Shown here: piece after piece, positions 16,956-25,113 of the stretch
How positions within the stretch are numbered: the first letter of the stretch is position 1
How the letters are laid out: each line of letters begins with the position of its first letter
DNA from: Planctomycetota bacterium
GTDB lineage: Bacteria > Planctomycetota > Phycisphaerae > UBA1845 > UTPLA1
DNA length: 43,954 nt
Reading direction: 5' to 3'
Assembly: GCA_003576905.1 (NCBI GenBank)
Contig: QEVG01000038.1
Location: forward strand, 1 to 43,954
The notes under the pieces: model-generated
The model's database searches: none
Seen by the model: only the letters and a program-made list of their open reading frames with translations
What the model was told of the DNA's origin: nothing
Translations under genes and position numbers: made by a program

Positions 16956-17513
16956 ATGTTCACGAAGAAACTGGCCGCGGCACTGTGTGTCTGCATGGCG
17001 ATGACGGGCGCGTCGGAGGTCGCGCTCGGCCTGCCGGACGATCGGTCGGTCTTCTACAACCTGCGCGAAGACCCGGAGGACCCGGAGAGCGACGTCGTCT
17101 TCCGCATCGAGCTGGTCCTGCACGCCATGTCCCAGTCCGGATCGACCGTCAGCTGGCGCATCGACGAGGCCGTCTTCACCCAGCTCGACGGCCAGACCGT
17201 CGTCGGAGAGTGGTCGAAGGCCCTCCCGACCGTGCCGGGCCAGAGCGGCCTTTGGGAGGTTGCCCACGCCGACCCGGACGCCCCGGCCCTCGAGGAGTTC
17301 GACATGCCGCCGCACCTGATTGGCACGGCGGAGCGCAAGAGCGGCAGCGGAGCGGACCTGGCCTTCGATTTTGAAGGCGTTGCCTACACGCCGCCGCCCG
17401 GCGGACCTCCGTTCGACCCGACGGCGGCGATCGACCACGAGATGCAGAATGCATCGACGCTGGAGGTCATCATCGAGGACGAGGATGAGCCGGCGGAAAT
17501 GGAAGGACAGTAA
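16956..17513 (+). CDS. Exported protein of unknown function (paralogue 1)
   Basis: 185 residues. N-terminal signal peptide (KKLAAALCVCMAMTGASEVALG). The mature protein starts LPDDRSVFYNLREDPEDPES and continues with a beta-rich domain (VVFRIELVLHAM, TVSWRIDEAVFTQ, LAFDFEGVAYTPPPGGPPFD) and an acidic tail (IIEDEDEPAEMEGQ). No family recognised. The protein at 18031-18582 is a close paralogue over the whole length, including the signal-peptide region and the 30 bases before the start codon. A truncated piece of the neighbouring kinase gene lies just downstream in convergent orientation, showing that gene and kinase end were duplicated together. Confidence 0.75.
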   Translation: MFTKKLAAALCVCMAMTGASEVALGLPDDRSVFYNLREDPEDPESDVVFRIELVLHAMSQSGSTVSWRIDEAVFTQLDGQTVVGEWSKALPTVPGQSGLWEVAHADPDAPALEEFDMPPHLIGTAERKSGSGADLAFDFEGVAYTPPPGGPPFDPTAAIDHEMQNASTLEVIIEDEDEPAEMEGQ

Positions 17514-17542
17514 CTCGTAAATCGCACCGTACGCGCGAATTT

Positions 17543-17845
17543 TCATCGCTGCGCCGTGGACGGTGCGCTGGTTGTGTCCAGCGCGCCGGCCCGGCGCGCC
17601 GATCTGCGCGCGAAGTTGCGTCGATTACACTCATTCGCAGTGGCATATCTCGGTTCCCAATCCTGATTGTCCGTCCGAATGACATACAGATCAGATTCCT
17701 CCTCTAATTCGATGTGTGGTCCAAGGAATCGGCATTGTTGCGGGATCTTTCGCAAACTTCGCCAAGCCAAGTCGACTTGACCTGAGTAGGGGGGGGTACA
17801 ATCTGGCCACTGTGGTTCGAAATCAATGATGGGAAATCGGGACAT
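17543..17845 (-). pseudogene. Remnant of the 3' end of the Ser/Thr kinase gene
   Basis: The minus-strand frame ends RRSARRAGALDTTSAPSTAQR, matching the last residues of the 965-residue kinase (RRAARRAGTLVTTSAPATARR), including the CGATGA stop context. The match extends backwards through an N-x-x-W-x-x-x-Y stretch (NQDWEPRY against NEQYWKTKY), so at least 130 bp are homologous. Upstream of that the frame (GPHIELEEESDLYVIRTDN, beginning near MSRFPIIDFEPQW) has no match to the kinase. It is either divergent remnant sequence or a small unrelated protein that captured the kinase tail. I favour a decayed duplicate. Confidence 0.55.
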
Positions 17846-18030
17846 CGGTTGATCAGGCGCCCCCACGCTTGGCGCGCGTTGCGCCGTGGCGAACGGGCGC
17901 GCGAGTATCGGCGAGCCCCTGGGTTTCTGCACACGTCTTTCTGTTGGTTAAACGGCACGAAGTGCATGCACTTGGATCCGTGCGAGGAGCAAACTTAGGA
18001 GCCGCCACATCGCGAAAGTTGAGGTCTGCC

Positions 18031-18582
18031 ATGATTGCGAGAACACTGTCGGCCACGTTTTTCATCCTTTTTGCGTATGCCGGCGCGCCGGAGGCCGCGT
18101 TCGCCCTTCCTTCGGATCGGTCGATCTTCTACAACCTACGCGAAGATCCGGAGGATCCGGAGAGCGATGTCGTCTTTCGCATCGAGCTGATCCTGCACGC
18201 CATGTCGGCCACCGGCTCGACCGTGAAGTGGCGCATCGACGAGGCCGTCTTCACCCAATACGACGGGCAGACCGTCCTCGGCGAGTTCTCCAAGGTCCTG
18301 CCGACGGTGCCGGGCTCCGACGGCCTCTGGTGGGTGACGCACGCGAACACGGAAGCACCGACGCTGGATGAGTTCGACATGCCGCCGCACCTGACGGGCA
18401 CGGCGGAGCGCAAGAGCGGCAGCGGAGCGGACCTGGCCTTCGATTTTGAAGGCGTTGCCTACACGCCTCCGCCGGGTGGGCCCCCCTTCGACCCGACGGC
18501 GGGCATCGACCACTCGATGAAGAACGCATCGACGCAGGAGATCATTGTTCAAGCGGAGGAGGAGCCGACCGAGATGGAATGA
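18031..18582 (+). CDS. Exported protein of unknown function (paralogue 2)
   Basis: 183 residues from the ATG at 18031; the frame is open earlier but the signal peptide (RTLSATFFILFAYAGAPEAAFA) begins here. The mature sequence is nearly the same as paralogue 1: DRSIFYNLREDPEDPESDVV, WRIDEAVFTQYDGQTV, EFDMPPHLTGTAERKSGSGA, PPPGGPPFDP. It ends in an acidic tail. Differences cluster in the middle (GSDGLWWVTHANTEAPTLD against GQSGLWEVAHADPDAPALE). No known domain. It is convergent with the kinase gene (52 bp between stops). Its repeated association with that kinase suggests a functional link, which is inference. Confidence 0.75.
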   Translation: MIARTLSATFFILFAYAGAPEAAFALPSDRSIFYNLREDPEDPESDVVFRIELILHAMSATGSTVKWRIDEAVFTQYDGQTVLGEFSKVLPTVPGSDGLWWVTHANTEAPTLDEFDMPPHLTGTAERKSGSGADLAFDFEGVAYTPPPGGPPFDPTAGIDHSMKNASTQEIIVQAEEEPTEME

Positions 18583-18634
18583 GAGTCAGGGTCGAAGTGC
18601 CTGTCATCGCGAGTCGATGCCAACTGGGTTGGGG

Positions 18635-21532
18635 TCATCGCCGAGCCGTGGCCGGCGCGCTGGTCGTCACCAGCGTGCCGGCGCGGCGCGCTGCCCGGCG
18701 GGCGATAAGGTTTCGGTTCCGTCGAATCACATCGAGATACTTCGTCTTCCAATACTGTTCATTTGCAAGAATCCCGCGTGCCTCGATTTCCTTGAGTGCG
18801 GCTTCGCACTGATCCAGGTACAACGCACCCTTTCGATCGCCCTCCTGCGTATCGAAGTCCAGCTCCCACGTCGCGAACTTGCTGATAGCAGTCAGGTGCT
18901 CGGTTTGTATTTCGGCGGCACTTGGGTACTTAGCCGCTAATTCCGAGGTGATGTCATACATTCGCTGATAGGTACACAGCGAGTCGTCGAGCAAATCCAA
19001 CCTGCGTTGTGCGTAGCCAAGGGAGCTAAGCGTCGTGGCCAGGGCGAGCCAGGTTGAAGGACTGCCTTCCTCGAAGACCAGTTCCTCCTGAATGCTCACG
19101 GCTTTTTCGAGTTCAATCGTCGCAGCCCACCAGTCCATACACTCACGCAGGTAGCGGCCGCGCGCCGTGTGCGAACGGGCCATACATCCTCTAGCCAGCT
19201 TGCTTCGCGGATTCAACCGAATCATGTCTTGCGCGATCCGATGGGCCGCCTCCAGATAAGGCGGCCGGCTGTCGTCTTCATTCAAGTCCATAAAGGTGCC
19301 TGCCAACTGAGAATTCGTCTCAAACAGGGCTGCTTTCCATTCCAGGAGGTCCGGCTCGACACTGCACAGGTATTCGCCGGTCGAGATGGACTGCTTGAGA
19401 GTGGCAATGGCGTCGTCGATCATGTTTTCCGAGCGATATCGCTTGGCCAGCTCGATTTGCGATTTCCAGAGTTGATGCCGCAGAATGACGTTGGTCGTTC
19501 CACCCGCACAAAGCTGTTCGCGAATGGCCACCGCCTTCCTGAGCAACCTGATGGATTCAGCGCCTTGAGATAAGTATGCAAGCGTTCGGCCCTTGAGCGA
19601 CCAGTACTCGGCGATCAGCGAACCCCACCGCAGCTCGCTATGCCGTTCCTCGTGTTCAGGAATGCCGAGTTTTTCGAACTCGCTCAGCAGCTCCAGCGAT
19701 CGCGTGTGAAAACCCTGATTCGATTCGAACTGGGCGAAGGCCATGAGCGTGGACGCTTCCTCGAACAGGGCATCGTCACCGCCGGATAGCTCACCCATCG
19801 CCTTCTGAACTTCCGCCAGCGATGCCTCGAAGTGACTTCGCTGTTCCGGCGATGGGATCGAACCGAGCTTGCGATGGGCGCGGACCACGGCGAGATGGGC
19901 GGCCAATCGTTCATCCGGGTTGGTACTCATGTTGCGAGCCCCGCGGACGCTCTTATCTCTGAATGACTGGTAGAACGCCGTTGCGTCCGACGGTCGATTG
20001 AGCGCCGCGGCCACGTCGCCCTGCTTTTCGAGGATTTGCCGGGAGAGCCCGTCAAGCGATACGTCGTCCCGGACTAGGTTTTGAAGGTCATCGAGTTTTT
20101 TCGCGATGCCGGTCATCAGCCGGTCGCGGACCTTGGTGCCCCCGGCCAGCGTGGCTACCGATTCCTCCATCTTGCCGGCCACCGTGTTGAACAGTTCGTG
20201 CGCCAGCGTCGCGACGGCCCGCGCGGTGTCGCGCTCGTCGGCGGCCCGCGCCCATTGAAGGGTAATCACGACCGACGCGACGACCAGCACGACGAGCAGG
20301 ATCGAGGCGAAGGCGGTCTGAAGCTTATACCGCCGGAGGTTCTTGCGCAGCACGTAAAACGTGCTGGCCGCCTTGGCCACCACCGGCTCGCCATTCAGGT
20401 AGCGCTGGAGGTCATCGGCCAGTTCGCCCGCCGACTGGTACCGCCGCTCCTTTTCCTTCGAGAGGGCCTTGAGCGTGATCCGCTCCAGGTCGTCGTCCCG
20501 CGTGCCGCCCCGGCTGATGACGCTGCCCGTGCCCGAGATCTCGATCGCCTTGCGGAACGGCCGCGGATCCTGGCGCTGGATGTTCTCAAGTGCGATCCCC
20601 GGAGCGACGTCGACGTCGTAGGGAAACGTCCCGGTGAGCAGCCGGTAGAGGATGACCCCGAGCGTGTAGGTGTCCGAAAGCGTGTCGGCGTCGCGCGAAT
20701 GGCCGGCGGCCTGTTCCGGGCTGAGGTAGTGCAGCGTCCCGATGACCTGGTCGGCCTGCGAGAGGGTCAGCCCTTCCTTCCCCCCGTCGTCGAGCAGCTT
20801 GGCAAGCCCGAAGTCCAGGATGCGCGGCTGGTCCTCGACGTCGACGAGGATGTTCATCGGCTTCAGATCGCGGTGAATGATCCCGCGCTGGTGCGCGTAG
20901 TTCACCGCGCGGCATACCTTGATCATCAGCCGGACGCAGTCCTTGGCCGACGGTTCGTTCAGATAGACGTACTCGTCGATCGGCAGCCCCTCCACGTACT
21001 CCATGACGTAGTAGGGCCGCCCCTTCACCTCGCCGCTGTCATACACCGTGACGATGTTCGGGTGCTTGAGCTGCGAGTTGATCTCCACCTCGCGGGCGAA
21101 CCGTTCCCGGCGGTGCTTCTTGTTCAGCAGTCCTTCGAGCAGGATCTTCAGCGCGACGCGGCGACCCGTGGAGCGCTGGATCGCCTGGTACACGATGCCC
21201 TGCCCGCCGTGCTCAAGACGCGACAACAACTGGTAGTTCGGAAGCTGCTCCTGAAGAGCGCGAAGCTCCGCGCGATCCTCCGCGTCGAGGGCGTCTCCGG
21301 CCGCCGGGATCTTCGCCGACGTCTCGCGCCGGCGCCGGGCTTCGAAGATCGATTTCGCCGTGGCCAGCGCCTCGGCCAGTTCCGGCATCAGCTCGCGATG
21401 GGCCGCCAGAACCGCCGACTCATCGACCGGCTCGCCCGCCTCCCAGCGGCCCAGCGCGTCGTCCACCACCGCCCGGATGCGCTCCATGCGGCCTTCATCG
21501 TTTGGATTGGAATGAGAATGTGCCTGGCCCAT
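18635..21532 (-). CDS. Membrane Ser/Thr protein kinase with C-terminal TPR-like region
   Basis: 965 residues. Kinase domain at about 98-380: Gly-loop LEHGGQGIVYQA, ATP-binding Lys129 in VALKIL, catalytic loop IIHRDLKPMNIL (HRD 220-222), DFG at 240-242, activation segment GTLHYLSPEQAAG. A membrane helix (LQTAFASILLVVLVVASVVI, about 404-424) separates it from a 530-residue helical region with TPR-like spacing, presumably outside the cytoplasmic membrane. All catalytic residues are present. It follows the ECF sigma gene by 36 bp on the same strand. In planctomycetes such kinases commonly pair with ECF sigma factors and are thought to control them by phosphorylation. A fragment of its 3' end is duplicated at 17.5-17.7 kb. 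The ATG 15 codons later (MERIRAVV) is an alternative start. Confidence 0.92.
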   Translation of the reverse strand: MGQAHSHSNPNDEGRMERIRAVVDDALGRWEAGEPVDESAVLAAHRELMPELAEALATAKSIFEARRRRETSAKIPAAGDALDAEDRAELRALQEQLPNYQLLSRLEHGGQGIVYQAIQRSTGRRVALKILLEGLLNKKHRRERFAREVEINSQLKHPNIVTVYDSGEVKGRPYYVMEYVEGLPIDEYVYLNEPSAKDCVRLMIKVCRAVNYAHQRGIIHRDLKPMNILVDVEDQPRILDFGLAKLLDDGGKEGLTLSQADQVIGTLHYLSPEQAAGHSRDADTLSDTYTLGVILYRLLTGTFPYDVDVAPGIALENIQRQDPRPFRKAIEISGTGSVISRGGTRDDDLERITLKALSKEKERRYQSAGELADDLQRYLNGEPVVAKAASTFYVLRKNLRRYKLQTAFASILLVVLVVASVVITLQWARAADERDTARAVATLAHELFNTVAGKMEESVATLAGGTKVRDRLMTGIAKKLDDLQNLVRDDVSLDGLSRQILEKQGDVAAALNRPSDATAFYQSFRDKSVRGARNMSTNPDERLAAHLAVVRAHRKLGSIPSPEQRSHFEASLAEVQKAMGELSGGDDALFEEASTLMAFAQFESNQGFHTRSLELLSEFEKLGIPEHEERHSELRWGSLIAEYWSLKGRTLAYLSQGAESIRLLRKAVAIREQLCAGGTTNVILRHQLWKSQIELAKRYRSENMIDDAIATLKQSISTGEYLCSVEPDLLEWKAALFETNSQLAGTFMDLNEDDSRPPYLEAAHRIAQDMIRLNPRSKLARGCMARSHTARGRYLRECMDWWAATIELEKAVSIQEELVFEEGSPSTWLALATTLSSLGYAQRRLDLLDDSLCTYQRMYDITSELAAKYPSAAEIQTEHLTAISKFATWELDFDTQEGDRKGALYLDQCEAALKEIEARGILANEQYWKTKYLDVIRRNRNLIARRAARRAGTLVTTSAPATARR

Positions 21533-21568
21533 GATTCCGACATCATAACCGGTACAGCCTGAAATCGT

Positions 21569-22201
21569 TCACGCCTGGCTTTCAGGGGGCGGCTTGTCCT
21601 TTCGGCGGATCGTGCTGCCGGAAAGAAAGCGCGAGGCCCGGCCCAGCCGTTTGCGGAGTTCGCGGAGGCCCTCGCGGACGAGGTCGCGGACAGCCTCGGG
21701 CGACTTGTTCATGAGCTTGGCGGTTTCTGCCAGCGTCTTGCCCTCTATCAGTCGCAGGGTCACGGCCAGCCTGCGGTTTTCCGTCAGCGTGGCCAGGGCC
21801 TCGGCGATCGGGCCGTCCGCTTCGCGAAGGGCGGCGATCTTGCTCGGGCCTTTTTCGGCGGCAACGGCGTTGCCCCAGAACGACTGCGACGAGCGCGCAC
21901 TGGCCCCTTCGCGAAGGGTTTTGACCCCACCGCCGCGCTTCTTCCGTTCGGCCGCCCTCTTTTGATTAATCAGGATGTGCCCGGCGACCGTCTTGAGCCA
22001 GGCCGATCGCTCCTCCGGCGGAATGGCAAGGAAAGTCTCCCGTTCGTGCGCAAGGACGACCAGAACGGTCTCATTGACGATATCCTCCGCCGAGACCGTG
22101 CCCTTAAGGCTTTTGGGGATCCGGTAGCGGATGAACTCCTGGAGGTGGGCCAGGTGCGGCTTCAGGGCTGCTTCGAGCTGTGCGTCATTCGAGGGGAGCA
22201 T
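21569..22201 (-). CDS. ECF-type RNA polymerase sigma factor (planctomycete kinase-linked type)
   Basis: 210 residues from the ATG at 22201 (MLPSNDAQLEAALKPHLAHL). Sigma region 2: LQEFIRYRIPKSLKGTVSAEDIVNET then ERSAWLKTVAGHIL, the helix contacting the -10 element. Sigma region 4: LATLTENRRLAVTLRLIEGKTLAETA and MNKSPEAVRDLVREGLREL, a helix-turn-helix for the -35 element. A basic linker (KRAAERKKRGGG) separates them. No separate anti-sigma gene is adjacent; the kinase gene immediately downstream is the likely regulator. The frame is open to 22363, but the upstream part has no sigma-factor character. Confidence 0.9.
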   Translation of the reverse strand: MLPSNDAQLEAALKPHLAHLQEFIRYRIPKSLKGTVSAEDIVNETVLVVLAHERETFLAIPPEERSAWLKTVAGHILINQKRAAERKKRGGGVKTLREGASARSSQSFWGNAVAAEKGPSKIAALREADGPIAEALATLTENRRLAVTLRLIEGKTLAETAKLMNKSPEAVRDLVREGLRELRKRLGRASRFLSGSTIRRKDKPPPESQA

Positions 22202-22852
22202 CGGACTACGCGGCCACGGGGGCGGATAGGGGGTAATTCTGACTCGAAATCCGGGCAAATCCGGTACCGGCCAAAGGGGCGCCGGGTAGCTGTTCTCCCG
22301 CCGCCGCCCGCCGGGGGCCCCGGACTGCGCGGAGCGTGGGGTTTTTCCGATTATACGGAGCATATTCGACGGAATCTATCGGGATTTTCGATTCTGCGCG
22401 GGGGCGAATGCCGTGGCTCGGTGGGGCGCCGCGCCGGCGGACGGGAAATAGCAGCATGCTTGCGCCAGGTGCCATCAGACTGCCCACGCGCGGCATGGCG
22501 AGAATCTCCTCGCGAAGCGAGTTGTTTTTCTCCGCGCAGGTAGCTCGCTGAGGACCGCCGCGCGTCCTCTTCGCGTCGGGTTGAACAGCGTAAAAAGAAA
22601 AGTGGTCCCCCCGCTCTCGGGCCGGAGAGTAGAGTAGAGAAAGGAGGCTCTCTATCTGGGGGGACCGAAAGAGAGGATAGTTGCTACGGCCCGACGGGTC
22701 AAGCGCAATTCACGGAATTTTTACCAGCAAGCAGCAAAGTCTGAGGGTCGAGCCTCAAGGATGTCATTGTCGGGCGCCGTGGCGTTTCACACAGGATAAA
22801 CCGACCGGCGCCGCCGCGTCGTACGACCCTCTCCGCGCGATGGTAGTCGAAG
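22202..22852. other. Intergenic region between ECF sigma gene and folE
   Basis: 651 bp with no convincing gene. The part near 22202-22400 should contain the sigma/kinase promoter (minus strand). A branched inverted-repeat element with a T-rich end (22593-22666, minus strand) is listed separately. The rest shows nothing recognisable. Confidence 0.5.
22593..22666 (-). terminator. Branched inverted-repeat element with T-rich tail (terminator or small RNA end)
   Basis: On the minus strand GGTCCCCCC (complement of 22658-22666) pairs perfectly with GGGGGGACC (complement of 22604-22612). This closes a region with two further small hairpins (TAGAG/CTCTA and CTCTC/GAGAG), a three-way-junction layout. 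It is followed within two bases by the T-rich run TTTTCTTTTTA (22592-22601). It lies about 190 bp downstream of the folE stop. It may terminate the TrkA-N/Rieske/zinc-ribbon/folE transcript or be the 3' end of a separate small RNA. Confidence 0.5.
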
Positions 22853-23440
22853 CTACGATTTGTGAAGCAGGCTCATGATCTCCGCCCGCGTCGCCGGGCT
22901 GGTGCAGCATTCGCCCCGGATCGCCGATGTGATCATCACGCTGCCCGGCTTCTTGACGCCCCGGCACGTCATGCAGCTGTGCTCCGCCTCCATCACCACC
23001 GCCACCCCCTTGGCATTCAGCTCGCTCATCAGCAGGTCGGCGATCTGCGTGGTCAGGCGCTCCTGAACCTGCGGACGCTGGGCGAACGCGTCCACAATTC
23101 GCGCCAGCTTGGACAGGCCGATCACCTTTCCGTCCGGCAGGTAGGCGATGTGTGCCCGCCCCTCGAAGGGCAGGAGGTGGTGCTCGCACATGGAATAGAA
23201 CGAAACGTCCCGCAGGACGACCATTTCATCATACTTCTCGCGGAAGAACGTCTTGAGGTGGTCCTTCGGATCGATGCGCAGCCCGGCGAACATCTCGGCG
23301 TACATCCGCGCCACGCGCTGCGGGGTCTCCCGCAGACCCTCCCGGTCCGGGTCTTCGCCGACGGCGAGCAGAATCTCGCGGACGGCGGCCGCGATCCGCG
23401 CGTGGTCCACGTCCCTGGCAGGCAGCTTACTTTCCTTCAT
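22853..23440 (-). CDS. folE: GTP cyclohydrolase I
   Basis: 195 residues from the ATG at 23440, which has GGGAGG five bases upstream. An earlier in-frame start (23527) overlaps the preceding gene. Converts GTP to 7,8-dihydroneopterin triphosphate, first step of tetrahydrofolate and queuosine/biopterin synthesis. The zinc ligands are present: Cys and His in [12 protein letters not shown], and the second Cys in [12 protein letters not shown]. Other family marks are [20 protein letters not shown] and the C-terminal SAIRGECC. Full family length. Last gene of a four-gene leftward operon, 73 bp after the zinc-ribbon gene. Confidence 0.96.
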   Translation of the reverse strand: MKESKLPARDVDHARIAAAVREILLAVGEDPDREGLRETPQRVARMYAEMFAGLRIDPKDHLKTFFREKYDEMVVLRDVSFYSMCEHHLLPFEGRAHIAYLPDGKVIGLSKLARIVDAFAQRPQVQERLTTQIADLLMSELNAKGVAVVMEAEHSCMTCRGVKKPGSVMITSAIRGECCTSPATRAEIMSLLHKS

Positions 23441-23513
23441 ACGGGCCTCCCTGTCGCCGGCCACCGGCCCTTTCCTGAAAGCCCTCTCGGGCGCGCGAAG
23501 CACGATCCCCGCG

Positions 23514-23984
23514 TCAGGGATGGGCATACTTCTCGGAAGTCGCCAGGTCGAACGGCTGATGGTCGGGATTATAGACGGCCCCGCGGAACTCGGCCCGGCA
23601 CTTGTAGCAGACGGTGACCCTGCCGACGAAAAAGTAGATCACCGCGTCAATCGCGACGAGGGCGAAGAGCGTGCCGAACGTCGCCACGATGTTCTCGAAG
23701 TAATAAAACACCGACGCCGCCAGTCCGAAGGCGATCACCAGCAGCAGCCCGAGCCGCTGCGGAAAGTCCTTGCGGATGAAAAACTCCCGGCCTCCGCAGG
23801 CCGGGCAGACCGTCACCTCGCGCCGCGCCGCGAGCGCAGCGGACGCAGCCAGCGCGTGGCTGTCTCCGCACGCGGGACACCGCGCCTCCACCGGGCCGGG
23901 CGATGCCAACGTCGCTGACACCCAGGCGCGGCACTCGGGCCGCGGACATCGAACGCGAATGGAAAGTGGCGGGTCGTGCGGCAT
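23514..23984 (-). CDS. Zinc-ribbon membrane protein, unknown function
   Basis: 156 residues. Two Cys pairs in the N-terminal half (RCPRPEC with RCPACG; VCPACGG) and one after the membrane part (VCYKCRAEF) give zinc-ribbon or rubredoxin-like knuckles. Two adjacent membrane helices occupy about residues 78-118 ([19 protein letters not shown] and [19 protein letters not shown]). Both ends therefore lie on the same side, probably cytoplasmic. The start codon overlaps closely with the end of the Rieske-fusion gene (one base between stop and ATG), so translation is likely coupled. No family name is recognised. Confidence 0.75.
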   Translation of the reverse strand: MPHDPPLSIRVRCPRPECRAWVSATLASPGPVEARCPACGDSHALAASAALAARREVTVCPACGGREFFIRKDFPQRLGLLLVIAFGLAASVFYYFENIVATFGTLFALVAIDAVIYFFVGRVTVCYKCRAEFRGAVYNPDHQPFDLATSEKYAHP

Positions 23985-23985
23985 T

Positions 23986-25092
23986 TTACAACTGTGCGAT
24001 GACGTCGAGCTGGTGCGCCTTTCGCCCGCCGCGCGGCGTGCGCGCGTCGGATACCTGGCTTCCCAGCAGGGTCTTCGCCATCTCCACGGCGCGGGTGACG
24101 AGGGCCTCGGCCCCTTCGTGCAGTTCGCGGCTCCGCTGAACGTAGTCGGTGTTGCGTTCCATGTCCTCGGCCGACCAGCCGCGCGAGTGGGCGATGAACG
24201 GAAACTGCGGAACGACGCAGCCGATCTCCGTGAAGAAGCCGAGCATCTGCCCCGCCACCGCCTGGATGTTATCCTGCCCCCCGGTGATGATGAAGGCCGC
24301 GACCTTGTTGCGGAGGAGAACCTTGTTGGCGATGGTGACCTGGTTCTGGATGCAGTTCATCCGCTCGACCATCTTGTAATAGAGCGAGCTGGCCGCGCCC
24401 CAGCGGATCGGCGTGGCAACGAGGATCACGTCGGCCCAGTGCACGATCGCTTCATACACCCGGTCGAGTTGATCGGTGGGGTCCATCTGCGTGATCGAGC
24501 AGGGCCACGTGCAGGCCTCCGCGGCCTTCGAATAATACCCCTCGCACGGGCGAAAGGAGAGTTCGCGCAGGTGGATGTGCCGCGCCTCCGCACCCAGCTT
24601 CTCGGCGGCATGGCGGATCGCCGTGGCGAGCAGGTCGTCCGACGTCGAGTAGCGCGGGTGGGCGTTGTCCATGACCGTCGTGGAAATGCCGACCACGCGG
24701 ATCGGACCGGCCTCCCGCGAGATCTTCCGCGCCAGCGGGTGCGGGTCGTGCGGAGCCCGCGTGCGCCGCGTGGACGGCGCGAGGTTGATCAGCAGCCGGC
24801 CGGATTCGATCTTCACCTCGTGCACGGGCACGGCGTCCGCCTCATAGCCCGGCTCGCCCAGCCCCGTCGCCCGGTGAAACTTCCAGTTGTGCCAGGGGCA
24901 GACTACGTAATCGCCGTCGAGATGTCCCTTGCCGAGCGGTCCCGCGACGTGATTGCAGACGCCCGAGATCGCCCGGAACTCACCGTTGACGTAACTGAGC
25001 GCAAAGCGGGTCTTGTCGACGCGGACCTCCTGGAGGGGGGCGCCCCTGTAGCGCTCCGCGGGGCCAAGATCGTGCCATTTTTCTTCCGCCAT
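23986..25092 (-). CDS. Fusion of Rieske [2Fe-2S] ferredoxin domain and flavodoxin-like NAD(P)H:FMN reductase domain
   Basis: 368 residues; GGAGGAG eight bases before the ATG. N-terminal Rieske ferredoxin (about 5-105): cluster ligands Cys and His in GVCNHVAGPLGKGH and in VVCPWHNWKFH, the type found in dioxygenase ferredoxins and NirD. A proline/arginine linker follows, then at about 130 a flavodoxin-like fold: IRVVGISTTVMDNAHPR, VILVATPIRWGAASSLYYKM, AAFIITGGQDNIQAVAGQM. These are the signatures of the NADPH-dependent FMN reductase family. Cysteines in between (RPCEGYYSKAAEACTWPC) might bind metal or form disulphides. No signal peptide, so cytoplasmic. A one-protein electron relay from NAD(P)H via flavin to the Rieske cluster is inferred. 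Confidence 0.85.
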   Translation of the reverse strand: MAEEKWHDLGPAERYRGAPLQEVRVDKTRFALSYVNGEFRAISGVCNHVAGPLGKGHLDGDYVVCPWHNWKFHRATGLGEPGYEADAVPVHEVKIESGRLLINLAPSTRRTRAPHDPHPLARKISREAGPIRVVGISTTVMDNAHPRYSTSDDLLATAIRHAAEKLGAEARHIHLRELSFRPCEGYYSKAAEACTWPCSITQMDPTDQLDRVYEAIVHWADVILVATPIRWGAASSLYYKMVERMNCIQNQVTIANKVLLRNKVAAFIITGGQDNIQAVAGQMLGFFTEIGCVVPQFPFIAHSRGWSAEDMERNTDYVQRSRELHEGAEALVTRAVEMAKTLLGSQVSDARTPRGGRKAHQLDVIAQL

Positions 25093-25113
25093 GGACCGAA
25101 CTCCTCCGCCGTC

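Noticed and set aside
16391-16996. 201-residue minus-strand frame and 142-residue plus-strand frame in the GC-rich gap
   Set aside because: Arginine/alanine/proline-rich composition, no start signal, no domain; both frames are open because GC-rich DNA has few stops.
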